From FEN-1219 sp964457725 (GTDB taxonomy: Bacteria > Pseudomonadota > Gammaproteobacteria > Steroidobacterales > Rariloculaceae), in the NCBI GenBank assembly GCA_964457725.1, contig CAYWGQ010000062.1, positions 1 to 19,773 on the forward strand: a DNA stretch of 19,773 bases, given 5' to 3'. Made by a program: the position numbers and the translations under genes. Positions 1-6,997 of this stretch are shown piece by piece. Under the pieces are notes generated by a model, which searched no databases, was not told the origin of the DNA, and was given only the letters and a program-made list of their open reading frames with translations. How positions within the stretch are numbered: position 1 is the first letter of the stretch; every line of letters begins with the position of its first letter.

Positions 1-1059
1 ACGACCGCGCGGCGCTCTTCGCCATCGCCTCGACGATCGTATCGCCGCGGCGGCCTTGACCGCTTTTTGATCGCGCGGCGTGAACGCGCGCAGCGCGTGC
101 TGCACCCGGTTGCCGAGCTGGCCGAGCACCGTGTCCGGGATGTCGAGAGGATTCTGCGTCACGAAGAACACCCCGACTCCCTTCGAGCGGATCAGCCGCA
201 CGACCTGCTCGATCTTCTCGAGCAGCGCCTTCGGCGCCTCGTCGAACAGGAGATGCGCCTCGTCGAAGAAGAACACGAGCTTCGGCTTGTCGAGATCTCC
301 CGCCTCGGGCAGGTTCTCGAACAGCTCCGCGAGGAGCCAGAGCAGCAGCGTCGAATAGAGCTTCGGGGCGGAGAGGAGCCGTTCGGCGGCGAGCACGTTC
401 ACGATGCCGCGGCCGTCGCCGTCCGTCTGCAGCAGATCGTCGATGTTCAGCATCGGCTCGCCGAACAGGCGGTCGCCGCCCTGCTCCTCGAGCTGCAGGA
501 GCCCGCGCTGGATCGCGCCGACGCTCGCGACGGAAATGTTGCCGTACTCGGTCGTGAACTGCCGGGCGTTGTCGCCGACGTGCTGGACCATCGCGCGCAG
601 GTCCTTCAAGTCGAGCAGCAGCAAGCCGCTCTCGTCGGCGATCTTGAATATCAACGTGAGCACGCCCGCCTGCGTGTCGTTCAGCCCCAGTAGCCGGGAG
701 AGCAGCAGGGGGCCCATGTCCGAAACGGTGGCGCGCACCGGATGGCCGCGCTCGCCGAACGGGTCCCAGAACACGACGGGGCACGCGCCGGGCCGAAAAT
801 CGCTCAAACCCAGCATCTCGACGCGCTCGAGAATCTTCGGCGACAGGGTTCCGGCCGCGCCGATCCCGGACAGATCGCCCTTGACGTCCGCGACGAACAC
901 GGGCACGCCGATCGCGCTGAATGCGTGCGCGATCGTCTGCAGCGTCACGGTTTTGCCCGTGCCGGTCGCGCCGCTGATGAGCCCGTGCCGGTTGCCCATT
1001 GCGGGAAGCAGGCAAACGTCGGCGTCGCCGGCTTTGGCGATCAGCAGCGGTTCGGCCAC
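1..1059 (-). CDS. yjgR: HerA-like ATPase of the YjgR/DUF853 family, 3' end outside the window and C-terminal part apparently rearranged
   Basis: The minus strand encodes a cytosolic P-loop ATPase of the YjgR family, relatives of the HerA DNA-translocating ATPase; its cellular role is poorly known. The chosen start is GTG at 1059, because the protein then begins AEPLLIAKAGD, as family members do. An in-frame TTG at 1113 is a weaker alternative, just after an in-frame stop. Walker A is GATGTGKT at residues 30-37. Walker B is LVFFFDEAHLLF near residue 265. The family motif LRAFTPRDQKAVKAAA ends near residue 338. After that the open frame runs into AIRSSRRWRRAPRG, which is unlike the family. A tail-like sequence, DTIVEAMAKSAARS, follows in another frame at 43-2. 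YjgR proteins are about 500 residues long and carry such a tail more than 100 residues further on, so an internal deletion with frame loss, or an assembly error, is likely. The family assignment is firm; the integrity of the gene is doubtful. Confidence 0.88.
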   Translation of the reverse strand, partial: MAEPLLIAKAGDADVCLLPAMGNRHGLISGATGTGKTVTLQTIAHAFSAIGVPVFVADVKGDLSGIGAAGTLSPKILERVEMLGLSDFRPGACPVVFWDPFGERGHPVRATVSDMGPLLLSRLLGLNDTQAGVLTLIFKIADESGLLLLDLKDLRAMVQHVGDNARQFTTEYGNISVASVGAIQRGLLQLEEQGGDRLFGEPMLNIDDLLQTDGDGRGIVNVLAAERLLSAPKLYSTLLLWLLAELFENLPEAGDLDKPKLVFFFDEAHLLFDEAPKALLEKIEQVVRLIRSKGVGVFFVTQNPLDIPDTVLGQLGNRVQHALRAFTPRDQKAVKAAAAIRSSRRWRRAPRGR

Positions 1060-1110
1060 GTTCTTGCGTCCATAGGGGTAGCGTAGGCTTGCATCCGCGC
1101 GCCGCTCGGT

Positions 1111-1122
1111 CAATGTTTATTG
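1111..1122. promoter_or_regulatory. AT-rich island with CAAT inverted repeat in a divergent gap
   Basis: CAAT-GTTT-ATTG is the only AT-rich stretch in the roughly 170-base gap between the divergent YjgR-like and metallopeptidase/Omp85 genes. It could hold a -10 element or an operator. No convincing -35 box lies at normal spacing on either strand, so the call rests on base composition and position only. Confidence 0.25.
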
Positions 1123-1230
1123 CGGAGAATCGTCAGTCCGGAGAGCGGAATTGACCGAGAGGGCGGAAGTCCGCGAGGGATGGCACCGGCGCCGCGCGTC
1201 GCCGCCGGGCCGGGTCGTGCCTGCGCTGTG

Positions 1231-4200
1231 ATGGTGCTCTGCAGGGTCGTGCGGTTCCGGCTGGTCGCGCTCCTCGCGCTCCTCGCGTTCCTCGGCACCG
1301 CAGAGGCGCAGTACTTCGGCCGGAACAAGGTGCTGTGGGAGCGGTTCGATTTCGTCGTGCTCGAGACCGAGCACTTCCTCGTGCACTACTACCCGGCGGA
1401 CGCGCCGCACGGCGAGTATGCGGCCCGGCTGGCCGAGCGCTGGTACGCGCGGCTCTCACGCTTCTTCGACCACGAGTTCGAGGAGAAGAAGCCGCTGATC
1501 ATCTACGCGAACCACGCGGACTTCCAGCAGACCGTGGTGACGCCGTCGTTGATCGGGGAAGGCACCGGCGGTTTCACCGAGTCGCTGCGCAATCGCGTCG
1601 TGCTGCCGCTCACCGGCATCCACGCGGACAACGACCACGTGATCGGCCACGAGCTCGTGCACGTGTTTCAGTTCGACCTGATGAACCGCCTCAATGGGCG
1701 CTCGGCGCAGAGCGGGCAGCGCTCGCTGCCGCTCTGGGCGATCGAGGGTCTGGCCGAGTATCTGTCGCAGGGCCGTTTCGACCCGGCGACGGCGCTCTAC
1801 CTCCGCGACGCGGTCGCGTTCGACCGGCTGCCCGACCCGACCGCGTTCGTCCAACGGCAGCCCTCGCCTTATCAGTACGGGCAGGCGGTCTGGGCCTACG
1901 TCGCCGGCCGCTGGGGCGACGAGGCGGTCCGCGACACGTTCGTGAGCGCGCTGTCGCTCGGCCTCGAAGCCGCGTTCGGCCGCGTGCTCGGGCTCGAGCC
2001 CGAGGCGTTCTTCGCGGAGTTTCACGCCGAGCTCCGCGATGCTTACGCGCCCGTGCTCGACGCGCGGCGGCCGCTCGCGCAGGCCGCGCGCCCGCTCCTG
2101 ACCGCGGAGACGACGCTCGGCAGCGTGAATCTCGCGCCGGCGCTCTCGCCCGACGGCCGCCGGATCGCGTTCCTGTCGAGCCGCGAGCTCGATCTCGAGC
2201 TCTATCTCGCCGACGCGGAGAGCGGCGAGATCCTCACGAAGCTCGTCGCGGCGGAAGCCGATCCGCACTTTCAGAACCTGAGCTTCGTCGATGCGAGCGT
2301 CGGGTGGTCGCCGGACGGCCGCCGCATCGCATTCAGCGTGTTCGCGCGCGGCGAGCGGCGGCTCGCGATCTACGACGTCGAGCGCGAGCGCTTCGAGCGC
2401 CGGCTCGACCTCGAGGGCATCGGCGGCGCGCGGCACCCGGTCTGGACGCCCGACGGCCGCGGCATCGTGTTCTCCGCGATCGTCGCCGGCGCGAGCGACC
2501 TCTTCCGGGTCGACGTCGAGAGCGGCGAGGTCACGCGGCTGACGGCCGATCCGTACACGGCGATCCACCCTGCAGTCTCGCCCGACGGGCGCCGCATCGT
2601 GTTCGCGACCGACCGTGGCGCTGGCACGGATCTCGAGCGGCTCGCGTTCGGACCGCTCCGGCTGGCGGTGCTCGACGTCGCGACGGGCGAGATCGAAACC
2701 TTGCCGATCTCCGCCGAGGGTCCGCAGATCGACCCGGAGTTCTCGGCCGACGGCGAAAGCGTCTACTTCGTCGGCACGCCGGACGGCGTCCCGGACGTGT
2801 TTCGCTACTCGTTCGCGTCGGGCACGGTCGAGCGGTTGACTGCGCTGCAAATCGGCGTGTCCGGCATCACCGCGGTATCGCCCGCGCTGACGGCCGTGGA
2901 CGGGCGGATCGCGTTCTCGGCGCTTCACGACGGACGCTGGGTCATCTACGCGCTCGACCCCGCGTCCGGCGGCATCGCGGAGCCCGAGCCCGGCGTGCCG
3001 TCCGGCGTGCTGCCGCCGTTCGCCGCCGCCGAGGCTCCGAGCCTGGTGGAGTCGTATCTCGCGGACCCCGACCGGGGTCTGCCGCCGGCCGGACGCGTCT
3101 ATCCGACCGTGGGCTACGACTCGCGCTTGAGCGTCGCCGCAATCGGCCCGGTATCGATCGGCCTCGGCTCGTGGAACGGCGGAACGGATCTCGCGGGCGC
3201 CTTCGGCGTCTACTTCAACGATCCGCTGAACCGGCATCAGCTCGTCACCACCGTGCACGGAGGAAGCACCCAGGGCGTGCTCGACTTCGAGGACACGTTC
3301 GGCGGCGACGTCACCTATCTGAATTTGAAGCGCCGCTTTCAGTGGGGCGCGAGCCTGGCGCGCGTGCCGTACCTCGCGAGCGCGACGTTCTTCTCGAGGG
3401 GCACCGTCGACATCGACGGCGTGCCGGTGCCGGCCGACGTCGTCGAGCGGCTGATCGAGGCCCAGCAAGTCACGGAGCTCTCGGCGCTCGGCCGGTACCC
3501 GTTGTCGCTGAACAACCGGTTCGAAGCGCTCGCCGGCATCACGCGCATCGACTTCGAGCGAGAGCTCGAGCGCTCGGTGTTTCCTCTCGGCCGTCGGCCG
3601 TATCGCGAAGAGATCGGCCTGCCGTCTCCCGCCACGCTCGACCTGCGTCAGGCGGGCGTCGCGTTCGTGCGCGATACGGCGCGCTTCGGGTTGGTCTCGC
3701 CGGTGCGCGGCGCGCGGCTTCGTCTCGAGACGCGCTGGATCACGGGCGACCTCGACTACCGCACCGCGCTCGTCGATTTTCGCCGCTACTTCTTCCGTCG
3801 GCCGCTCACGTTCGCGCTGCGCGCGCTGCACATCGGCAGGCGCGGCGAAGGCGCCGAGGATCCGCGCCTGCCGCCGCTCGACATCGGCAACAATTCGCTC
3901 GTGCGCGGCTACGAGCTCGGCTCGTTCGACCTCGACGAGTGCACGCCGGTGCCCGATTCCAACCGCTGCCCGGAGTTCGATCGGCTGATCGGGAGTCGAA
4001 TCGCCGTGCTGAACATGGAGCTCCGCCTCGCGCTGCTCGGCACGGAGGATTTCGGCCTGTTTTCGGTCCCGGCCGCTCCGACGGAGCTCGTGTTCTTCAT
4101 CGACGCCGGCGCCGCGTGGAGCAGCGGCCGGTCGGTCGACCTGACCTTCGATCGTCACTCGCTCGAGCGCGTGCCGGTCGTGAGCGCCGGCATCGGCGCG

Positions 4201-4308
4201 CGCACCCTGGCGCTCGGCGCGCTGCCGATCGAGGTGTTCTACGCGCACCCGTATCAGCGCCCGCGTAAGGACTCGGTGTTCGGCTTCCGAATCGCCGTCG
4301 CTTGGTAG
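1231..4308 (+). CDS. Exported metallopeptidase-like / TolB-type propeller / Omp85-type barrel protein
   Basis: This encodes an outer-membrane protein of 1025 residues when started at ATG 1231, which places a clean signal peptide (cleavage after AEA, residue 26) at the N-terminus. The same frame is open back to a TTG at 1120, but that would add 37 residues ahead of the signal. Domain 1 (about 27-290) resembles the peptidase-MA group: HELVH at 140-144 is a zinc HExxH motif, and EGLAEY at 172-177 can give the third ligand. Domain 2 (about 295-580) is a TolB/PD40-like propeller with repeats such as LSPDGRRIAF, WSPDGRRIAF, WTPDGRGIVF, VSPDGRRIVF and FSADGESVYF. Domain 3 (about 624-1025) is a beta-barrel with the Omp85-type VRGYEL motif at 891-896 and a terminal aromatic residue (ending FRIAVAW). 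The barrel lacks POTRA repeats; the peptidase and propeller parts take their place. Substrate and role are unknown. A periplasmic location of the first two domains is inferred from Omp85 topology. Confidence 0.9.
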   Translation: MVLCRVVRFRLVALLALLAFLGTAEAQYFGRNKVLWERFDFVVLETEHFLVHYYPADAPHGEYAARLAERWYARLSRFFDHEFEEKKPLIIYANHADFQQTVVTPSLIGEGTGGFTESLRNRVVLPLTGIHADNDHVIGHELVHVFQFDLMNRLNGRSAQSGQRSLPLWAIEGLAEYLSQGRFDPATALYLRDAVAFDRLPDPTAFVQRQPSPYQYGQAVWAYVAGRWGDEAVRDTFVSALSLGLEAAFGRVLGLEPEAFFAEFHAELRDAYAPVLDARRPLAQAARPLLTAETTLGSVNLAPALSPDGRRIAFLSSRELDLELYLADAESGEILTKLVAAEADPHFQNLSFVDASVGWSPDGRRIAFSVFARGERRLAIYDVERERFERRLDLEGIGGARHPVWTPDGRGIVFSAIVAGASDLFRVDVESGEVTRLTADPYTAIHPAVSPDGRRIVFATDRGAGTDLERLAFGPLRLAVLDVATGEIETLPISAEGPQIDPEFSADGESVYFVGTPDGVPDVFRYSFASGTVERLTALQIGVSGITAVSPALTAVDGRIAFSALHDGRWVIYALDPASGGIAEPEPGVPSGVLPPFAAAEAPSLVESYLADPDRGLPPAGRVYPTVGYDSRLSVAAIGPVSIGLGSWNGGTDLAGAFGVYFNDPLNRHQLVTTVHGGSTQGVLDFEDTFGGDVTYLNLKRRFQWGASLARVPYLASATFFSRGTVDIDGVPVPADVVERLIEAQQVTELSALGRYPLSLNNRFEALAGITRIDFERELERSVFPLGRRPYREEIGLPSPATLDLRQAGVAFVRDTARFGLVSPVRGARLRLETRWITGDLDYRTALVDFRRYFFRRPLTFALRALHIGRRGEGAEDPRLPPLDIGNNSLVRGYELGSFDLDECTPVPDSNRCPEFDRLIGSRIAVLNMELRLALLGTEDFGLFSVPAAPTELVFFIDAGAAWSSGRSVDLTFDRHSLERVPVVSAGIGARTLALGALPIEVFYAHPYQRPRKDSVFGFRIAVAW

Positions 4309-4419
4309 CCCTCGCGCGCCGCGGGGTGCGTGCCTCGGCGCGCTCGATGCCGGTCGCGCGTTCGGGCGCCCGGTCGGCAGCGGCTGCGCGCTCCGGGACG
4401 CGCCGACTGCCCGCGCTCG

Positions 4420-4435
4420 TGGCATGGCCTTTGCA
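4420..4435 (+). promoter_or_regulatory. Sigma-54 (RpoN) promoter ahead of the CBS-DUF2267 gene
   Basis: TGGCATGGCCTTTGCA matches every position of the sigma-54 consensus TGGCAYRNNNNTTGCW, with ten bases between the -24 GG and the -12 GC. It lies in the 162-base gap after the Omp85-type gene. Transcription would begin near 4447, about 24 bases before the start codon, leaving room for the GGAGG ribosome site at 4458-4462. Sigma-54 promoters need an AAA+ activator; no activator gene and no obvious upstream activator repeats are visible here. Confidence 0.8.
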
Positions 4436-4470
4436 GCAGTGCCCGGAACTCGTTCATGGAGGACCGACGA

Positions 4471-5343
4471 ATGGCTCTGCACTGGTACCGGCGGCCACGC
4501 CTCGTCGTGCTGAAACCGAAGAGCTCGGTGCTGGAGGCGGCGCGCGCGCTCGAGCAGAACCGCATCGGCGCCGTCGTCGTGCAGCATCAGGGGCGCGTCG
4601 TCGGCATCGTGACCGATCGAGATCTCGCGGTGCGGGCGCTCGGCCGCGCGCTCGATCCGAAGACGACCAGCATCGCTGACGTGATGACGCCGGATCCGCT
4701 GACGCTCACCCCGGAGGATTCGCAGGACGACGCGATCCGGCTCATGCAGGAGCGCAACATCAGGCGCGTCCCGCTCGTCGAGGAGGAACGCGTCGTCGGG
4801 ATGGTGACGCTCGACGACCTGCTGCTCGACGAGGCTGCACCGCTCGAGGAGCTCGCGGCGATCGTCCAGGCGCAGATCGGCGAAGGCGGGCCGGCCGAGT
4901 CCGACCGGTTGCCCGCTCGGAGGCGCAGGCTCGCGCGCGCGGAGGGCACGCTCGCCCGGCTCGTGAACAGAGTGCGCGACGAGGCGGGTCTCGAGTCGAG
5001 CGAGCGGGCGCGAACGGCGCTCGAGGTGGTGCTCGCGTCGTTGGTCCGGCGCCTGACCGACTCGGAAGCGAAGGATCTGATCGCGCAACTGCCCTCGCTG
5101 CTCCAAGGGCCTCTGCGCAGCTTGCCGCCCGGGCCGGACAAGTCGATCGCGTCGGAAACGATCGAGGCCGAGCTCGCGAAGCGGCTCGATGTGGACCGGC
5201 AGCGAGCGGGACAGCTGCTCGCCGCCGTCGGCCGAACGCTCGCGCAATGGATCAGCCCGGGTCAGATGGAGGACGTCAGAGGGCAGCTGCCGCAAGGGCT
5301 CCGAGAGGCATTCTCGCCGCCTGCGCAGCCCGCCGCGGGATGA
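4471..5343 (+). CDS. CBS-domain protein with C-terminal DUF2267
   Basis: A 290-residue soluble protein starting at ATG 4471, chosen because GGAGG at 4458-4462 sits eight bases upstream; an ATG at 4456 overlaps that site and is less likely. Residues about 8-125 form a pair of CBS domains (a Bateman module), seen in NRIGAVVVQHQGRVVGIVTD and again in NIRRVPLVEEERVVGMVTLD. Such modules usually bind adenosine nucleotides and sense energy state. Residues about 150-285 match DUF2267, a helical domain of unknown function that often occurs in stress-linked proteins. The gene is preceded by a sigma-54 promoter and followed 73 bases later by the metallothionein-like gene. No catalytic domain is present, so the protein probably signals or regulates through a partner that cannot be named from sequence. 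Confidence 0.9.
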   Translation: MALHWYRRPRLVVLKPKSSVLEAARALEQNRIGAVVVQHQGRVVGIVTDRDLAVRALGRALDPKTTSIADVMTPDPLTLTPEDSQDDAIRLMQERNIRRVPLVEEERVVGMVTLDDLLLDEAAPLEELAAIVQAQIGEGGPAESDRLPARRRRLARAEGTLARLVNRVRDEAGLESSERARTALEVVLASLVRRLTDSEAKDLIAQLPSLLQGPLRSLPPGPDKSIASETIEAELAKRLDVDRQRAGQLLAAVGRTLAQWISPGQMEDVRGQLPQGLREAFSPPAQPAAG

Positions 5344-5350
5344 GAGGGTC

Positions 5351-5376
5351 GCCGGCGGCGCCGGCTTCGGCTTTTA
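5351..5376 (+). terminator. Possible weak terminator after the CBS-DUF2267 gene
   Basis: GCCGGC-GGC-GCCGGC (5351-5365) is a perfect six-pair stem. It is followed by TTCGGCTTTT, in which a second small stem GCCG-GCTT-CGGC would directly precede four T. It lies eight bases after the stop codon. The T run is short, so partial read-through into the metallothionein-like gene is possible. Confidence 0.35.
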
Positions 5377-5380
5377 CAGG

Positions 5381-5401
5381 CCGTGCCGCGCGCGGGCACG
5401 G
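5381..5401 (+). promoter_or_regulatory. Hairpin just ahead of the metallothionein-like ribosome site
   Basis: CCGTGCC (5381-5387) and GGCACGG (5395-5401) form a perfect seven-pair stem with a seven-base GC-rich loop, ending two bases before the ribosome site GGGGAGG at 5404-5410. Its position suggests an RNA structure affecting translation or stability of the small gene. It has no T run, so it is not a classical terminator. The role is inferred. Confidence 0.35.
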
Positions 5402-5416
5402 TTGGGGAGGTGCGAA

Positions 5417-5650
5417 ATGGCGACATGCGAGACGTGCGGTAACGACTACGACAAGGCGTTTCAGGTCACGATGAACGGCAAGGCGCACACGTTCGATTCG
5501 TTCGAGTGCGCCATCAACGCTCTGGCCCCGACGTGCAGCCATTGCGGCAACCGCATCATCGGGCACGGCATCGAAGCGAGCGCCGGGATGTATTGTTGCG
5601 CGCACTGCGCCCACTCGGAGGGCGTTCGGCAAGCCGTCGACCGCGTCTGA
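5417..5650 (+). CDS. Small eight-cysteine metallothionein-like / zinc-binding protein
   Basis: A 77-residue cytosolic protein started at ATG 5417, six bases after a strong GGGGAGG ribosome site. It has eight cysteines: CETC at 4-7, Cys31 in SFEC, CSHC at 40-43, and CCAHC at 60-64, plus His24, 42, 50, 63 and 66. This spacing resembles bacterial proteins annotated as prokaryotic metallothionein, which bind zinc or similar metals; it also recalls a paired treble-clef or YHS-like zinc site built around HTFDSFECA. The cysteines support metal binding, while storage, detoxification or a structural role cannot be separated. It follows the CBS-DUF2267 gene on the same strand by 73 bases and may share its transcript. 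A convergent hairpin separates it from the CapA-family gene. Confidence 0.8.
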   Translation: MATCETCGNDYDKAFQVTMNGKAHTFDSFECAINALAPTCSHCGNRIIGHGIEASAGMYCCAHCAHSEGVRQAVDRV

Positions 5651-5652
5651 GC

Positions 5653-5672
5653 GCGCTCGCGCTCGAGAGCGC
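5653..5672. terminator. Bidirectional hairpin between convergent genes
   Basis: GCGCTC (5653-5658) and GAGCGC (5667-5672) pair around an eight-base loop in the 26-base gap between two gene ends. There is no T run, so its strength as an intrinsic terminator is uncertain; the call rests on location and symmetry. Confidence 0.4.
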
Positions 5673-5676
5673 CGCC

Positions 5677-6774
5677 TCAGAATCTGAGCGACAGCGTGCC
5701 GTCGGCCGAGAGCGCGGCGCCGGTGCCGAGCGCCTCGCCTTCGCGCGTGAGCATCTTCGCGAGCCAAGCCGCGTCGGCCGCGGACGCCCGCTCGAGGGTG
5801 AACCGCCGCATCTCGAGCGGAACCATCTCGCAGCGCCGTAGGCGGCCCGAGGAGGCGTCCAGGGTCACGAAATACATCAAGGATAGGTTGCCGCGATAGT
5901 GCTCGTGACCGCTGATCCCCTCGTAGTCGGTCAAGAAATCGCCGCAGCCGTACAGGATCAGCTTGCCCCGATAGACCTCGATGCCTTTCGCGTGATGCGC
6001 GGAATGGCCGTGCACGACGTCTACGTAGCCGCCGTCGATCAGCTCGTGCGCGAACGCTCGCTCGTCCTCTGGGATCGCGTAGCCCCAGTTGCCGCCCCAG
6101 TGCACCGACACGACGACGAGGTCGCCGGCGGCTTTCCGCGGCTCGATGGATCGAGACAGTCGACGCGCGGCCTCGCGGCTCAGGTCGTGCACGAGCCTGA
6201 CGCCGGGCGCCGACTCCGTCGCCGCCCACGCGGACGGGATGCCGCTCGTCGCGGCGCCGCACGCGAACACGAGAATCCGGCCCGTGCCGAGCTCGATCGC
6301 GGCCGGGGCCTCGGCCTCGGCGAGGTTTCGCCCGGCGCCCGCCGTGCGGATTCCGGCGTTGCGCAGCACGGCGAGGGTCTCGGCGAGCCCGTCGAAGCCC
6401 CAGTCGAGGACGTGATTGTTCGCGAGCACGCAGCAGTCGATTCCGGCCGCCGTCAGGCAACCGACGTTTTCGGGGTGCATCCGGTAGTGGATGCCTTTGC
6501 CGGGCCAGTGCGCATCGCTGCGCGTGACGCTGGTCTCGAGATTCACGATCCGCGCATCGGGCGCGGCTCGAGCGAGCTCGGCGAGCGCCGCGCCCCAGAT
6601 ATAGTCGAAGCTCGCCGGGCGGGGAATCGGGCCGTTCGCGCGTTCCGCGAGCTCGACGTACGTGCGCGCGTCGCGAACGTACGGCTCGTGCAGACGCGGA
6701 TCGCTCGGGTGCGGCAATACCTGATCGATGCCGCGGCCCGTCATCACGTCTCCGCAGAGGAACAGCAGCGTCAT
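5677..6774 (-). CDS. CapA-family protein (PGA_cap metallophosphatase fold)
   Basis: A 365-residue protein with the CapA / poly-gamma-glutamate capsule family fold, related to calcineurin-like metallophosphatases. Conserved blocks appear in order: GDVMTGRG (8-15), VNLETSVT, ANNHVLDWG, SVHWGGNWG, VVHGHSAHHAKGIE and LILYGCGDFLTDYE; the Asp, Asn and His residues there are the expected metal ligands. The start ATG at 6774 follows GGAGG by eight bases on the minus strand. No signal peptide or membrane segment is seen, unlike membrane-anchored CapA of Bacillus capsule operons, and no capB or capC gene is nearby. A poly-glutamate role is therefore not supported; a free-standing hydrolase is more likely, with unknown substrate. 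It is divergent from the Lon-like gene across a 223-base gap. Confidence 0.9.
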   Translation of the reverse strand: MTLLFLCGDVMTGRGIDQVLPHPSDPRLHEPYVRDARTYVELAERANGPIPRPASFDYIWGAALAELARAAPDARIVNLETSVTRSDAHWPGKGIHYRMHPENVGCLTAAGIDCCVLANNHVLDWGFDGLAETLAVLRNAGIRTAGAGRNLAEAEAPAAIELGTGRILVFACGAATSGIPSAWAATESAPGVRLVHDLSREAARRLSRSIEPRKAAGDLVVVSVHWGGNWGYAIPEDERAFAHELIDGGYVDVVHGHSAHHAKGIEVYRGKLILYGCGDFLTDYEGISGHEHYRGNLSLMYFVTLDASSGRLRRCEMVPLEMRRFTLERASAADAAWLAKMLTREGEALGTGAALSADGTLSLRF

Positions 6775-6997
6775 CTCGATCGCCTCCGTCTCACGAGCGC
6801 CGACCGGCTTGCGGAGCCTTCCATAGGTTACCGTCGCCGGAGGCGGCGCCGCGATCGAAGCGAAGACGCCTCGGTACCGTTGCCGCTATCGTCGAGCGGC
6901 CTGTGCTTGCCTCCGGGAAGCGGAGGTGCGAGTCTGACGGGCGGCGGGTCGCGTCCCGCTCGCTCGACAATCCACACGATCACCTCGAGGCCAGGAG
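6775..6997. other. Divergent gap with a hairpin upstream of the Lon-like gene
   Basis: This 223-base gap must carry the promoters of the CapA-family and Lon-like genes. The clearest structure is CCTCCG-GGAAG-CGGAGG at 6910-6926, a six-pair stem with a five-base loop, 71 bases before the Lon-like start. A sigma-54-like sequence around 6899-6914 has GG and GC one base too close together. No convincing sigma-70 pair was found. Confidence 0.4.

Noticed and set aside
67..1086. Plus-strand frames at the left edge
   Set aside because: They are antisense to the YjgR-like ATPase, which has Walker A and B motifs.
1335..4268. Plus-strand 977-codon frame inside the Omp85-type gene
   Set aside because: Extremely Arg/Ala-rich translation of an alternate frame; the other frame has clear domains.
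1456..5295. Minus-strand open frame of 1279 codons
   Set aside because: It is antisense to the metallopeptidase/Omp85 and CBS genes, arginine- and glutamate-rich, without any recognisable domain; a high-GC shadow frame.
5677..6774. Capsule (poly-gamma-glutamate) operon
   Set aside because: Only a CapA-family gene is present; no capB, capC or capE homologue is nearby and the protein lacks a membrane anchor.
6899..6914. Sigma-54-like sequence CGGCCTGTGCTTGCC upstream of the Lon-like gene
   Set aside because: The GG and GC elements are nine instead of ten bases apart and the -24 element has two mismatches.
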